Of a stretch of DNA of 64,000 bases, positions 53,783-63,095 are shown in pieces. The notes beneath the pieces were generated by a model that made no database searches, was not told the origin of the DNA, and saw only the letters and a program-made list of their open reading frames with translations. Source of the DNA: Rhizobium etli CFN 42. Its GTDB lineage: Bacteria; Pseudomonadota; Alphaproteobacteria; Rhizobiales; Rhizobiaceae. Position numbers and translations under genes: made by a program. Each line of letters starts with the position of its first letter. The stretch's first letter is position 1. The stretch spans positions 871,001 to 935,000 of the forward strand of contig NC_007761.1 of NCBI RefSeq assembly GCF_000092045.1, written 5' to 3'.

Positions 53783-55714
53783 ATGGGGCGTCGGTTTTTC
53801 GGTTTTTGCTTGGCGCTGCTCTTGTTAGTGGCCGCCCCGGCGGCCTTTGCCGCCGAGGTGATCAACAGCTTCGCCTCCGAGATTGCCCTCCAGCAGAGCG
53901 GCGCGATGACGGTGACGGAAACGATCACCGTCAATGCCGAGGGCAACCGGATCAATCACGGCATCTTCCGTGATTTCCCGCTCTACTTCACGGATGCCGA
54001 AGGCCGCCGCCGCAGCGTCGACTTCGATATGGTGTCAGTCACCCGCGATGGCGAGGACGAACCCTGGCACACGGAATCGATTGCGGGCGGCATCCGCATC
54101 TATGCAGGTTCCGCCGATGTGACGGTGACGCCTGGCCCCCATCGTTACGTCTTCACCTACAAGACCAACCGCCAGATCCGCTATTTCGACGATCATGACG
54201 AGCTTTACTGGAATGTCACCGGCAATGGCTGGATCTTCCCAATCCGCTCAGTGACGGCGACAGTGACGCTGCCGCCGGGTGTCGCTGCTACTGAGACGAC
54301 CTTCTTTACAGGCCCGCAGGGCGCCAGAGGAAAGGATGCCCGTGTCAGGGAAAGCGGCGCCGGCCTTGTCTTTTCCAGCACCGCGCCTCTGGGGCCTAAG
54401 GAAGGCCTGACCTTTGCGATCCGCATGCCGAAGGGCTCGATCGATCCGCCGAGCGCGGACATGGAAAGCACCTGGTGGCTGAAGGACAACCGCAATTACT
54501 TCATCGGCTTCGGCGGCCTGATCCTGGTTTTTGCCTATTATCTCAGATCCTGGCTGAAGGTCGGCCGCGATCCCGCCCGCGGCGTCGTGGTGCCGCGCTG
54601 GGACGCGCCCGATGGCCTCTCACCGGCGCTGGTCAACTACATCGACAATAAGGGCTTCTCCGGCGGCGGCTGGACGGCGCTTGCTGCAACCGCGCTCAAT
54701 CTTGCGGTGCGCGGCTATGTCAAGCTCGAAGACCTCAAGGATTCGATCATCATCCGCGGCACCGGCAAGCCGCTGGGCAAAGAGAAATTCCAGGCCGGCG
54801 AGGCCGAATTGCTGAAAGTCGCCGGCGGCGAAGGCAGGACGCTGACGATCGACGAGGCGAATGGCGAGCGGGTGAAAACGGTCGGCCAGTCTTTCCGTTC
54901 GGCGATCGAGAGGGAGCATCGCGGCAAATATTATAATTCCAACATCGGCTACACCACAGGCGGCGTCGCGCTCAGTGCCGCCGCCCTGGTGACGCTGTTC
55001 GTCTTCGGCTCGCTCGAGCCCGACACGATCGCGCTGATGCTGATCCCGATCGCCATCTCGGTCTTCATTGCCGTCTTCATCGCCGGATTGGTCAAGTCGC
55101 TGCACCACGGAAGATCGCTGTTCGCCAAGGTCATGGCCATCATTGCCGCGGCAGTCGGCGTTTTCGTGGGCGTCAGCATCCTGGCGATTATGGTGCTGAC
55201 GTTTGCCTCGTCTCTGGTGGAACTGCACGAGACGCCGATGCTCTTCGCCATCGGCGGTATCGTGCTGCTCAACATCCTCTATCTCTTCATCATGGGCGCG
55301 CCGACCCCGCTCGGCGCCAGGATGATGGACGGCGTTGACGGCCTGCGGCAATATCTGACGCTGGCCGAGAAGGACCGCATGAATATGGCCGGTGCGCCAC
55401 AAATGTCGCCGCAGCATTTCGAGACGCTGCTCCCCTACGCGGTGGCTTTGGGTGTCGAAAAGCCCTGGTCGCGCACCTTCGAGACCTGGCTTGCGGCCGC
55501 CGCCGCTGGCACGGCCGCAGCCTATGCGCCCTCCTGGTATTCCGGTGATTTCAACAGCGGCAGCTTCTCCGACCGCGTCGGCGGTTTCTCCTCGTCGATG
55601 GCCTCCACCATCGCCTCGACGATACCCTCGCCGCCCTCGAGTTCATCCTCCGGTTTTTCCGGTGGTGGCTCGTCCGGCGGAGGGGGTGGAGGCGGGGGAG
55701 GCGGCGGCTGGTAA
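53783..55714 (+). CDS. DUF2207 family membrane protein
   Basis: A 643-residue envelope protein. A signal peptide ([20 protein letters not shown], mature end near FAAEV) precedes the DUF2207 domain with [20 protein letters not shown] and [12 protein letters not shown]. One membrane segment ([19 protein letters not shown]) lies near residue 240, and several follow from about 390. The C-terminus is Ser/Gly-rich and ends in a long Gly run and Trp, as is usual for the family. It is near lemA, the usual partner. The function is unknown. Confidence 0.9.
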   Translation: MGRRFFGFCLALLLLVAAPAAFAAEVINSFASEIALQQSGAMTVTETITVNAEGNRINHGIFRDFPLYFTDAEGRRRSVDFDMVSVTRDGEDEPWHTESIAGGIRIYAGSADVTVTPGPHRYVFTYKTNRQIRYFDDHDELYWNVTGNGWIFPIRSVTATVTLPPGVAATETTFFTGPQGARGKDARVRESGAGLVFSSTAPLGPKEGLTFAIRMPKGSIDPPSADMESTWWLKDNRNYFIGFGGLILVFAYYLRSWLKVGRDPARGVVVPRWDAPDGLSPALVNYIDNKGFSGGGWTALAATALNLAVRGYVKLEDLKDSIIIRGTGKPLGKEKFQAGEAELLKVAGGEGRTLTIDEANGERVKTVGQSFRSAIEREHRGKYYNSNIGYTTGGVALSAAALVTLFVFGSLEPDTIALMLIPIAISVFIAVFIAGLVKSLHHGRSLFAKVMAIIAAAVGVFVGVSILAIMVLTFASSLVELHETPMLFAIGGIVLLNILYLFIMGAPTPLGARMMDGVDGLRQYLTLAEKDRMNMAGAPQMSPQHFETLLPYAVALGVEKPWSRTFETWLAAAAAGTAAAYAPSWYSGDFNSGSFSDRVGGFSSSMASTIASTIPSPPSSSSSGFSGGGSSGGGGGGGGGGGW

Positions 55715-55780
55715 GCTTTCCCGCTTGACCTTTCGGCGCTTGGCCCTTAACCGCCTGACAGAACAGGAAAGGGGTCGCGC

Positions 55781-57064
55781 ATGAAGGTTCTGTTGATCGG
55801 ATCGGGCGGACGCGAGCATGCGCTCGCCTGGAAGCTGGCGCAATCGCCGTTGCTGAGCGAATTCTACGCTGCCCCCGGCAATCCCGGCATCGCCGAGCAT
55901 GCCGTCCTCGCGCCCTTGAATATCGATGATCACGAGACGGTCGCGGCCTTCTGCAGGGAGAAGGCGATCGATTTGGTCGTCGTCGGGCCCGAGGCGCCGC
56001 TCGTCGCCGGCCTCGCCGACCGGCTGCGCGCCGATGGCCTGGCAGTCTTCGGCCCCTCCGCCGGTGCCGCCCAGCTCGAGGGCTCGAAGGGCTTCACCAA
56101 GGATATCTGCGCCCGCTACGGCATTCCCACCGGCGCCTACCAGCGTTTCAACAACGCGCCGAAAGCCAAAGCCTATATTCGCGCCCAAGGCGCGCCGATC
56201 GTCGTCAAAGCCGACGGACTGGCCGCCGGCAAGGGCGTGACGGTTGCGATGACGCTCGACGAGGCTCTGGCCGCGGTCGATGATTGCTTCGAGGGCGCCT
56301 ATGGCGCCGCCGGCGCCGAAGTCGTCGTCGAAGCCTATCTCGAGGGGGAGGAAGCGAGCTTCTTCTGTCTCTGCGATGGAAAACATGCGCTGCCGCTGGC
56401 GACCGCCCAGGATCACAAGCGGGTGGGCGAGGGCGATACCGGCGTCAATACCGGCGGCATGGGCGCCTATTCGCCGGCGCCGGTCATGACCGCCGAGATG
56501 GTCGAGCGCACCATGAAGGAGATCATCGAGCCGACGATCCGTGGCATGGCCGAGAGCGGTTATCCCTTCTCCGGCGTGTTTTTCGCCGGCCTGATGATCA
56601 CTGAGAAGGGGCCGGAGCTGATCGAATACAATGTCCGCTTCGGCGATCCGGAATGCCAAGTGCTGATGATGCGCCTGAAGAGCGACCTGCTGCCGCTGCT
56701 GCTCGCCACCGCCCATGGCACGCTCGATCAGGTGAGCGCCGAATGGAGCGACGATCCGGCCCTGACGGTGGTCATGGCTTCGAAGGGCTATCCGGGCGCC
56801 TACGAGAAGAACACGCCGATTGAATTCCTGCCCGAGGCAGGCGAGGGCGAGAAGGTGTTTCATGCCGGCACGGGCATGAAGGACGGCGTGCTGGTCGCGA
56901 CCGGCGGCCGCGTGCTCAACGTCACTGCGTCAGGCGGCACGGTTGCCGAGGCGAAGGGCCGCGCCTATGCCCTGCTGGATAGGGTTCGGTGGGAGAACGG
57001 CTTCTGCCGGCGCGACATCGGCTGGCGTGCGACCGAGCGGGAAAAGGCCTCGGACAAAGCATAA
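55781..57064 (+). CDS. purD: Phosphoribosylamine-glycine ligase
   Basis: The second step of purine synthesis, 427 residues, ATP-grasp fold. The start [19 protein letters not shown] is the usual N-terminus. ATP-grasp blocks include [20 protein letters not shown] and [15 protein letters not shown], and [13 protein letters not shown] is the PurD signature, with [15 protein letters not shown] near the metal site. A good ribosome-binding site (AGGAAAGGGG) precedes the ATG. It is 66 bases downstream of the DUF2207 gene and may be its own unit. Confidence 0.96.
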   Translation: MKVLLIGSGGREHALAWKLAQSPLLSEFYAAPGNPGIAEHAVLAPLNIDDHETVAAFCREKAIDLVVVGPEAPLVAGLADRLRADGLAVFGPSAGAAQLEGSKGFTKDICARYGIPTGAYQRFNNAPKAKAYIRAQGAPIVVKADGLAAGKGVTVAMTLDEALAAVDDCFEGAYGAAGAEVVVEAYLEGEEASFFCLCDGKHALPLATAQDHKRVGEGDTGVNTGGMGAYSPAPVMTAEMVERTMKEIIEPTIRGMAESGYPFSGVFFAGLMITEKGPELIEYNVRFGDPECQVLMMRLKSDLLPLLLATAHGTLDQVSAEWSDDPALTVVMASKGYPGAYEKNTPIEFLPEAGEGEKVFHAGTGMKDGVLVATGGRVLNVTASGGTVAEAKGRAYALLDRVRWENGFCRRDIGWRATEREKASDKA

Positions 57065-57157
57065 ACCGCCGCGTTCCTTAAATTTTTACCCTTTCCCCTG
57101 ACGGGATGGAAACGAAGCTGCGCTATACCGCTGCCGTAGTGAGACGGAGGTGCGTTG

Positions 57158-57619
57158 ATGCGTCAGATTTTCCTCGGTGCGGCAATCCTGCTGATGGCAG
57201 GCTCGGCGATGGCCTCCTCGATTGAGGTGATCGGCAAAACGGCAGTGCGTGCCGAAGGCAGCATCGTCACTGAAAGCTGCACTTCTTGCCCGCCGCTGCA
57301 GGCCGAGCAGAGCCGCAGGGACTATACGGTGCCCCAACTGAAACCCGGCCTCCTCCAGGCGAGCGAAGTCCGCGACATTGGCGGCGAAAGGAAGATCTAC
57401 CGCACCGAAGCCTGGATGGGCGGTTCGCCGGTCCTCTTCGTCAGCAAGGCAACGCCGGAAGCCCTGGCTGCCGCCGAACCGTCGATGCCGCCCTCCCAAG
57501 GCATCGACATGGACGCAACGACCGCAGCCGTCATCGGCGGCGATGCCAGGCCGGTCGCTGCCGGAATGGCTGAGCCGCCGGCGGCTCTCGACGTTTCCGA
57601 ATTCAAGCTGCGTTTCTAA
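57158..57619 (+). CDS. Small exported protein of unknown function
   Basis: A 153-residue protein with a signal peptide (MRQIFLGAAILLMAGSAMAS, cleavage after AMA). A Cys pair (ESCTSCPPLQ, CxxC) lies near residue 45 of the precursor and might bind metal or form a disulfide. The C-terminus is DVSEFKLRF. ATG 57158 has GGAGG seven bases upstream; TTG three bases before is less likely. I do not recognise the family. A hairpin-rich region follows. Confidence 0.75.
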   Translation: MRQIFLGAAILLMAGSAMASSIEVIGKTAVRAEGSIVTESCTSCPPLQAEQSRRDYTVPQLKPGLLQASEVRDIGGERKIYRTEAWMGGSPVLFVSKATPEALAAAEPSMPPSQGIDMDATTAAVIGGDARPVAAGMAEPPAALDVSEFKLRF

Positions 57620-57639
57620 AAAACCACGGCGTCTGAGCG

Positions 57640-57780
57640 CTATGCGCCACTAGACTAAGCCAATTTGAGCCGCTGCGACAGTTCCCTGCCCCTCCCGATC
57701 GAGGTTTCGATCGCTTGGGGTTCCACCGCGGTGGAGCGAATGCACCCTCGAAGAGAAGCGGGGGTGCATTCCTGCTTTTG
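57640..57780 (+). ncRNA. Candidate small RNA with consecutive hairpins
   Basis: Three perfect inverted repeats follow one another: CGATCGA-GGTT-TCGATCG (57696-57713), TCCACCG/CGGTGGA (57722-57735) and GAATGCACCC/GGGTGCATTC (57738-57747 and 57762-57771), the last followed by CTGCTTTTG, a weak terminator-like tail. A CCCC/GGGG pair encloses the first stem. No known family (6S, SRP, tmRNA, abcR) is recognised. The strand and the 5' end are not proven; the third stem could be the terminator of the small exported protein gene instead. Confidence 0.45.
57738..57779 (+). terminator. Terminator-like stem, end of candidate RNA or upstream gene
   Basis: A 10-bp perfect stem GAATGCACCC/GGGTGCATTC with a 14-base loop, followed by CTGCTTTTG. 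It lies 119 bases after the small exported protein stop. Confidence 0.6.
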
Positions 57781-58045
57781 AGCGCCGGCAGATCTGCAGC
57801 GCGAAAACAAGTGATGTTCGGTAAAAATCAGCGGTTGGCCTTGTAACTCCGCCCCCTGATTCTTAGGGAAATCCGCGTCGTTTTGAACAAAATTAAAGCT
57901 TTCTTTATCGAGTCAGCTTCAATTCTTACTCGCCGGTCGCAGCATGTTGTTCAGCAGCGGTAGACGCGTCCCTCTCAGAGGCGCTCGCACAGGCGGTAGA
58001 AGACCGCACCGGAATGTATTCCCTCATTCCCCTTTGCGAGGAATC

Positions 58046-59869
58046 ATGAAAAATTTAAAGATATCGAAGCAGCTCATATTGCTGATCGTCGGCTTGATGG
58101 CGGCCTTTGCGATCGCCACGTCCCTGCAGATCCGCTCCTCGGTCGATGCGATTTACAAGGAGCGTTACGACATGCTCCGTGCCGAGGTTCAGTCAGCCAT
58201 CTCGGTTTTCAAGCTTTACCAGGCCAAGGTCACCGCAGGCGAGATGACGCTGGAGGATGCCCAGAAGCAAGCTTACGCCACCGTCAACGGCATGAAATAC
58301 GATCCGGACGGCTATTTCTTCGGCTACAGCTACGATGTCCAGATGATGTTCCATTATGATGCCTCCAAGGTCGGACAGAACCTGAAGGGGCAGCCGGACA
58401 GCAAGGGTAAGCTCTATCGTGAAGAGCTGGTCAAGCTCGGCCAGCAGGGCGGCGGTCTCGTCGAATTTTATTCCACCAGCAAGCCGGGCCAGCCGGCCGG
58501 CGATTATCGCAAGACTGCCTATGGCCAGGCCTTCGAGCCCTGGAAGGTCGTCGTCGTCACCGGCGTCTATATGGACGATCTCGATGCCCAGATTAACAGC
58601 ACGATCCTGACCGCGCTCTCCGGCAGCATCGTTCTCTTCTTCCTTGCCATGGCGGCCGCCTACGTCGTCATTCGCGGCATTTCGGGCCCTCTCAACAATG
58701 TCCATGCTGCCTTGAAGGCCGTCTCCGAAGAGGACGTTTCCATTGCCATCCCGCATACGGGCATGAACAATGAGGTAGGCATGATGGCGAAGGCGACGCT
58801 GTCGCTGCAGGAAAAGATCCGCGAACGCCATCAGATGTCCGATCGCGAGGCGGCACAGCAGCTCGCGCTGGAAAGCGAGCGCGAAAACAACCTGCGCCAG
58901 CAGCAGGACGAGGCCGCACTCCAGGCCCGCGTCGTGACGACGATCGGTCAGGCGCTGGAGCTGATCGCCCGCGGCGACCTCACCGTTCGCTGCGCCGATC
59001 TTGGCCAGAAATACGCCGCCCTTCGCGACAACTTCAACGATGCACTGTCGCATCTCGAAGCCGCCATGGCCAAAGTCAGCGCCAAGGGCAGTGACATCGG
59101 CACCAGCAAGGAAGAGATTCGCCGCGCCTCCAACGAGCTGTCGCAGCGCACCGAGCGCCAGGCCGCAAGCCTGGAGGAAACATCCGCCGCCCTCGATGAG
59201 CTTACCGTCGCCGTCCGCCAGACCGCCGATGGCGCCCATGAGGCGAGCAAGCGCGTGCAGGCCGTCAGCGCCGAGACCACCCATAGCGATGCGATCGTCA
59301 GCGAGGCGATCGAGGCGATGAGCGGCATCGAGAAATCGTCTTCGGAGATATCAAAGATCATCGGCGTCATCGACGAGATCGCCTTCCAGACCAACCTCCT
59401 GGCCTTGAATGCCGGCGTCGAGGCGGCCCGGGCCGGCGAATCCGGCAAGGGTTTTGCCGTCGTCGCCCAGGAAGTGCGCGAACTCGCCCAGCGCTCCGCC
59501 GCCGCAGCAAAGGAGATCAAGGACCAGATCGCCCGCTCCTCCAGCCAGGTCCATCAGGGCGTCCGTCTGGTCGGCGAGGCAGGTGAGGCGCTGAAGCGCA
59601 TCTCCGACCAGATCAAGGCCGCCAACGAGATCGTCGCCAAGATCGCCCACAGCGCCTCCGAACAGGACACGACGCTGCGCTCGATCTCCACGTCGGTGAA
59701 CCAGCTCGACGCCGCCACCCAACAGAACGCCGCCATGGCCGAAGAGACCACGGCATCGGCCGAGACGCTCGCCAGCGACACCGACGAATTGATCGATCTC
59801 ATCCGCGGCTTCCGGGTCGGCAGTGCCGGTGCTGCTCCCGCCATGCATCAGGGTCGCCGCGCTGCCTAG
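58046..59869 (+). CDS. Methyl-accepting chemotaxis protein with Cache-type sensor
   Basis: A 607-residue transducer. The first membrane segment is LILLIVGLMAAFAIATSLQI; a Cache-type periplasmic domain (about 35-185; YDPDGYFFGYSYDVQMMFHY) follows, then the second membrane segment (SIVLFFLAMAAAYVVI), HAMP, a second HAMP-like part near residue 310 and the signalling hairpin with EIAFQTNLLALNAGVEAARA. No C-terminal CheR/CheB tether (xWExF) is present. ATG 58046 has GCGAGG upstream. Likely ligands are small organic acids, but not provable here. Confidence 0.92.
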   Translation: MKNLKISKQLILLIVGLMAAFAIATSLQIRSSVDAIYKERYDMLRAEVQSAISVFKLYQAKVTAGEMTLEDAQKQAYATVNGMKYDPDGYFFGYSYDVQMMFHYDASKVGQNLKGQPDSKGKLYREELVKLGQQGGGLVEFYSTSKPGQPAGDYRKTAYGQAFEPWKVVVVTGVYMDDLDAQINSTILTALSGSIVLFFLAMAAAYVVIRGISGPLNNVHAALKAVSEEDVSIAIPHTGMNNEVGMMAKATLSLQEKIRERHQMSDREAAQQLALESERENNLRQQQDEAALQARVVTTIGQALELIARGDLTVRCADLGQKYAALRDNFNDALSHLEAAMAKVSAKGSDIGTSKEEIRRASNELSQRTERQAASLEETSAALDELTVAVRQTADGAHEASKRVQAVSAETTHSDAIVSEAIEAMSGIEKSSSEISKIIGVIDEIAFQTNLLALNAGVEAARAGESGKGFAVVAQEVRELAQRSAAAAKEIKDQIARSSSQVHQGVRLVGEAGEALKRISDQIKAANEIVAKIAHSASEQDTTLRSISTSVNQLDAATQQNAAMAEETTASAETLASDTDELIDLIRGFRVGSAGAAPAMHQGRRAA

Positions 59870-59870
59870 C

Positions 59871-59914
59871 GCAATTCCAGGAAAAGTGTGAAGCGGTTTT
59901 CCGTCAGGAATTGC
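59871..59914. repeat. Rhizobial palindromic repeat
   Basis: GCAATTCC (59871-59878) pairs with GGAATTGC (59907-59914), and GGAAAA (59880-59885) with TTTTCC (59897-59902), around GTGTGAAGCGG. It is the most perfect copy of the family in this window and lies two bases after the MCP stop. Confidence 0.85.
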
Positions 59915-59966
59915 GTAAAAACATAAGCGGCGCGGGAACAGGCAGGATTTTCAGCACCAAATTCAT

Positions 59967-59990
59967 AGCGGCCGTCGGTTCTCCGGCGGC
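59967..59990. terminator. Possible terminator hairpin between MCP and DUF523 genes
   Basis: CGGCCGTCGG-TTCT-CCGGCGGCCG folds into a stable stem with one bulge, followed by TGTCGTTTGG. The T-run is weak. It lies between convergent genes and may serve either. Confidence 0.45.
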
Positions 59991-60004
59991 CGTGTCGTTT
60001 GGGG

Positions 60005-60493
60005 TTATGGTGCCAGACGGCCGATCAATTGGCCGATTTCCCCATCGGAAAACACTTCGACCCCGGCCGCTTTCAGCGCCGCCGCCGTTACGCCGTTGCC
60101 GGCCTGCCGGCGTCCGGAAAACGTGCCATCATAGATAAACCCTGAGCCGCAGGACGGACTGCCGTCGATGAGCAGCGCGTAGCGGCAGCCGGTTTGCCGT
60201 GCGAGCGCCACGGCATTCTCCGCCGCCTGCAGAAACGCTGCCGTCACGTCGCCACCCGTCAGCTCCACGACCCGCGCCCTGCCGGCCAGCACCTCTTCGC
60301 CGGTTGCCGCCCCTGCGATCTCCGCCGGCGATCGCGGCACCGGCATGCCCGCCGACATCTCCGGACAGATCGTCACCAGCCGCCCCTCTGCCTGCCACGT
60401 CTCGATTACCGGATGAAGCAACGGCTTCGCCCGCCCGTCATAACGGACGGCGTGGCCCATGAGGCAGGCGCTGACGAGGATCTTGCTCTGCAT
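60005..60493 (-). CDS. DUF523 family protein
   Basis: A 162-residue protein with the family pattern KILVSACLMGHAVRYDGRAK, VTICPEMSAGMPVPRSPAEI and the conserved LLIDGSPSCGSGFIYDGTF, in which Cys residues could bind metal. The function is unknown. ATG 60493 begins the family core directly; the frame upstream to 60712 shows no similarity. It is convergent with the MCP gene. Confidence 0.87.
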   Translation of the reverse strand: MQSKILVSACLMGHAVRYDGRAKPLLHPVIETWQAEGRLVTICPEMSAGMPVPRSPAEIAGAATGEEVLAGRARVVELTGGDVTAAFLQAAENAVALARQTGCRYALLIDGSPSCGSGFIYDGTFSGRRQAGNGVTAAALKAAGVEVFSDGEIGQLIGRLAP

Positions 60494-60734
60494 AGCTGTT
60501 TGAATAGCGCCGCAGTGGCGGCAACGCCAGCGTTGGTGACAGCTCTCCGAGGGATACGAACTGCATTTGTCGTTCATTTTATTGCCGCGACTTCTCGACG
60601 CCCTCTGCCGCGACCTCACCGTTCTCGCCGATCTCCCGAGACATGTGGCTCGAATTTGGTAGACGGTGCCAGACTGACGCGAAGCGGGCTTACCCGAGCA
60701 TCCACGTGGCAAGTGCCCGATCGTGCTGGCTATA

Positions 60735-62849
60735 TCATCCCGAAATCTTCGAGAAATCCGCCACCGTTCCCGTTGCTTCGCGGATCAGTCTGAGCAGGGC
60801 GAGGCGGTTGGCGCGGATCGCGGCGTCCTCGTCGTTGACGAGCACGTCTTCGAAGAAGCGGTCGACCGGGCCGCGTAGTTTGGAAAGCGCTTCCATCGCG
60901 GAGCGGAAATCTTCGCCAGCCACGGCATTCGCTGCATCCTTCGAGGCGCTCGATATGGCGGCGAACAGCTCCTTCTCCGCGTCGAGCTTGAAGAGCGCCG
61001 GCGAAACCCCGTCGGCGATGACGGTGCCCTTCTTCTCCTCGGCGGCGAGCAGCTGCGTCGCGCGCTTGGTGCCGGCGAGCAGGTTCTTGCCATCCTCCGA
61101 GGTGATGAAGGCCGTCAGCGCCTCGACGCGGCGTGCCACCATCAACAGGTCGTCGGCTTCAGGCGTCAGCACGGCGTCGATCAGATCGTGGCGGGCGCCC
61201 TGGTCGCGCAGATAGACCTTGAGGCGGTCGTGGAAGAAGGAGAGCAGGTCGCCATCCCTTGTTGTTGCCAACAGCGGCAGGCGGATTCCTCGCTCCAGCA
61301 GGATCCTGACGACGCCGAGGGCTGCACGCCGCAGTGCAAAAGGGTCCTTGGAGCCGGTCGGCTTTTCGTCGATCGCCCAGAAGCCGGTCAGCGTATCCAG
61401 TTTGTCGGCAAGCGCCAACGTGATCGCCACCTTGTCTTCCGGCACCCGGTCCGACGGGCCTTGCGGCTTGTAGTGGTCCTCGATCGCTGCGGCAACGGAG
61501 GCATTCTCGCCCTGCAGTGCCGCATATTTGCGGCCCATCAGGCCCTGCAGCTCTGGAAATTCGCCGACGGCTTCGGTGCGCAGATCGGCCTTGGCAAGCA
61601 CGGCGGCGCGATCGGTGAGCGCCGCATCGGCGCCGGTGACCGCAGCCAATTTCTGTGCCAGCGCCCGGATGCGGGCGACGCGCGCGCCCTGCGTGCCGAG
61701 CTTGGCATGGAAGGTCACATCGAGTGCGTCGAGCTTGGCCATGCGCTGGTCGAGCGGCTTCTGCAGGTCGAGGCCAAACTTTGCCGCCGATGCTGCGAGC
61801 GTCTCGAGATCCGGCAGGTTGCCCTGGTCGCGCTTCCAGAAATGCAGTGCATCCGATAGCCGGGCCCGCACAACCTTGCCGTTGCCGTGGACGATCTCCT
61901 TGCCGCCGTCGCTCGCCTCAATGTTGGAGACGAGGATGAACCGGTTCGACAGCGTGTCCTCGCCCTGTTTGCGCGTGACGAAGCACTTCTGGTTGGTCTT
62001 GATCGTCAGCCGGATGATCTCCGAGGGAATGGAGAGGTAGTCCTCCTCGAAGCTGCCCATCAGCACCTGCGGCCATTCGACGAGGCCGGAAACTTCCTCC
62101 AGCAGGCCTTCGTCTTCCACCAGTTCGAGCCCATTGGCAAAGGCGATGTCGCGGGCGTCGTGCAGGATGATGTCCTTGCGCCGCTCGGCGTCGAGGATGA
62201 CCTTCGCCCTTTCCAGGCTCGCCGCATAATCGTCGAAGCGCCGCACCATGATCGCCTCGGGCGCATGGAAGCGGTGGCCGTAGGTGATGTTGGAGGCGGT
62301 GATGCCGTCGATCTCGAAGGGGATGACGGTGGTTTCCTCATGTTCGGGGCCGAAGGTGCAGACGATCGATTGCAGCGGCCGCACCCAGCGCAGCGCTCCC
62401 GGCGCGGAGGAAGCCTTGCCCCAGCGCATCGACTTCGGCCAGGGGAAATCGCGGATGATGCCGGGCATCACCTCGGCGACGATCTCTTCCGTCGCGCGGC
62501 CTGGCTTGGAGATCACCGCGACGTAGAAATCGCCCTTCTTCGGATCGTTGACCACCTGCGCCTCGGAGATCGACGACAGGCCGGCGCCGCGTAAGAAACC
62601 CTCGATTGCCTTCTCGTTGGCATCGGTGCGCGGCCCCTTGCGCTCCTCGCGCACATCGGCCGAGCGCGCCGTCAGGCCGTGAATGTCGAGCGCCAGCCGC
62701 CGCGGCGTCCAATATTCGCGCGCGCCTTCGTAGGACAGGCCGGCTTCTACGAGCGCATCGGTGACGAGCTTCTTCAGGTCGCCGGCAGCCTTTCGCTGCA
62801 TGCGGGCCGGAATCTCTTCGGAGCGGAGTTCGAGAAGAAGGTTTGGCAT
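60735..62849 (-). CDS. glyS: Glycyl-tRNA synthetase beta subunit
   Basis: Tetrameric GlyRS beta subunit, 704 residues, needed for tRNA recognition. The N-terminus [20 protein letters not shown] is typical; further blocks are [40 protein letters not shown] and the HD-like/anticodon-binding part near [23 protein letters not shown] 62849 is preferred over ATG 63029. It is on the minus strand, 9.6 kb from glyQ, divergent from tex. Confidence 0.96.
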   Translation of the reverse strand: MPNLLLELRSEEIPARMQRKAAGDLKKLVTDALVEAGLSYEGAREYWTPRRLALDIHGLTARSADVREERKGPRTDANEKAIEGFLRGAGLSSISEAQVVNDPKKGDFYVAVISKPGRATEEIVAEVMPGIIRDFPWPKSMRWGKASSAPGALRWVRPLQSIVCTFGPEHEETTVIPFEIDGITASNITYGHRFHAPEAIMVRRFDDYAASLERAKVILDAERRKDIILHDARDIAFANGLELVEDEGLLEEVSGLVEWPQVLMGSFEEDYLSIPSEIIRLTIKTNQKCFVTRKQGEDTLSNRFILVSNIEASDGGKEIVHGNGKVVRARLSDALHFWKRDQGNLPDLETLAASAAKFGLDLQKPLDQRMAKLDALDVTFHAKLGTQGARVARIRALAQKLAAVTGADAALTDRAAVLAKADLRTEAVGEFPELQGLMGRKYAALQGENASVAAAIEDHYKPQGPSDRVPEDKVAITLALADKLDTLTGFWAIDEKPTGSKDPFALRRAALGVVRILLERGIRLPLLATTRDGDLLSFFHDRLKVYLRDQGARHDLIDAVLTPEADDLLMVARRVEALTAFITSEDGKNLLAGTKRATQLLAAEEKKGTVIADGVSPALFKLDAEKELFAAISSASKDAANAVAGEDFRSAMEALSKLRGPVDRFFEDVLVNDEDAAIRANRLALLRLIREATGTVADFSKISG

Positions 62850-63095
62850 GTCACACTTTTCCTTGCGCCCGCGGGCAGGGCGATCCAAAACGTTGCTTCT
62901 GCTATCAAAGAATGCCGCATCTGCACAACCGCAAAAACGGAAGTGAGCAATGGGGTGGATGGTTGGTAGGCGCTGTGCCGTGTGGCCCCCAATCCAATAA
63001 CTTCCGCTGTGGAAACCACAGTCGGGCATTGCCTTGCCGCTTTTCGCCGCTATGGTCCCGCAAATTTCGTCGAAACAGGAAATTCAGGGAAGCCC

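Larger units (their letters stand above)
57620..58045. other. Intergenic region upstream of the MCP gene
   Basis: 426 bases. The first half contains three hairpins that look like a structured RNA (57640-57780), the second half is A/T-rich with the MCP leader. No protein gene is supported. Confidence 0.6.

Noticed and set aside
55643..56863. 406-codon minus-strand frame opposite purD
   Set aside because: Antisense to a certain gene, no domain.
58193..59284. 363-codon minus-strand frame opposite the MCP gene
   Set aside because: Antisense shadow of the coiled-coil region, no domain or start signal.
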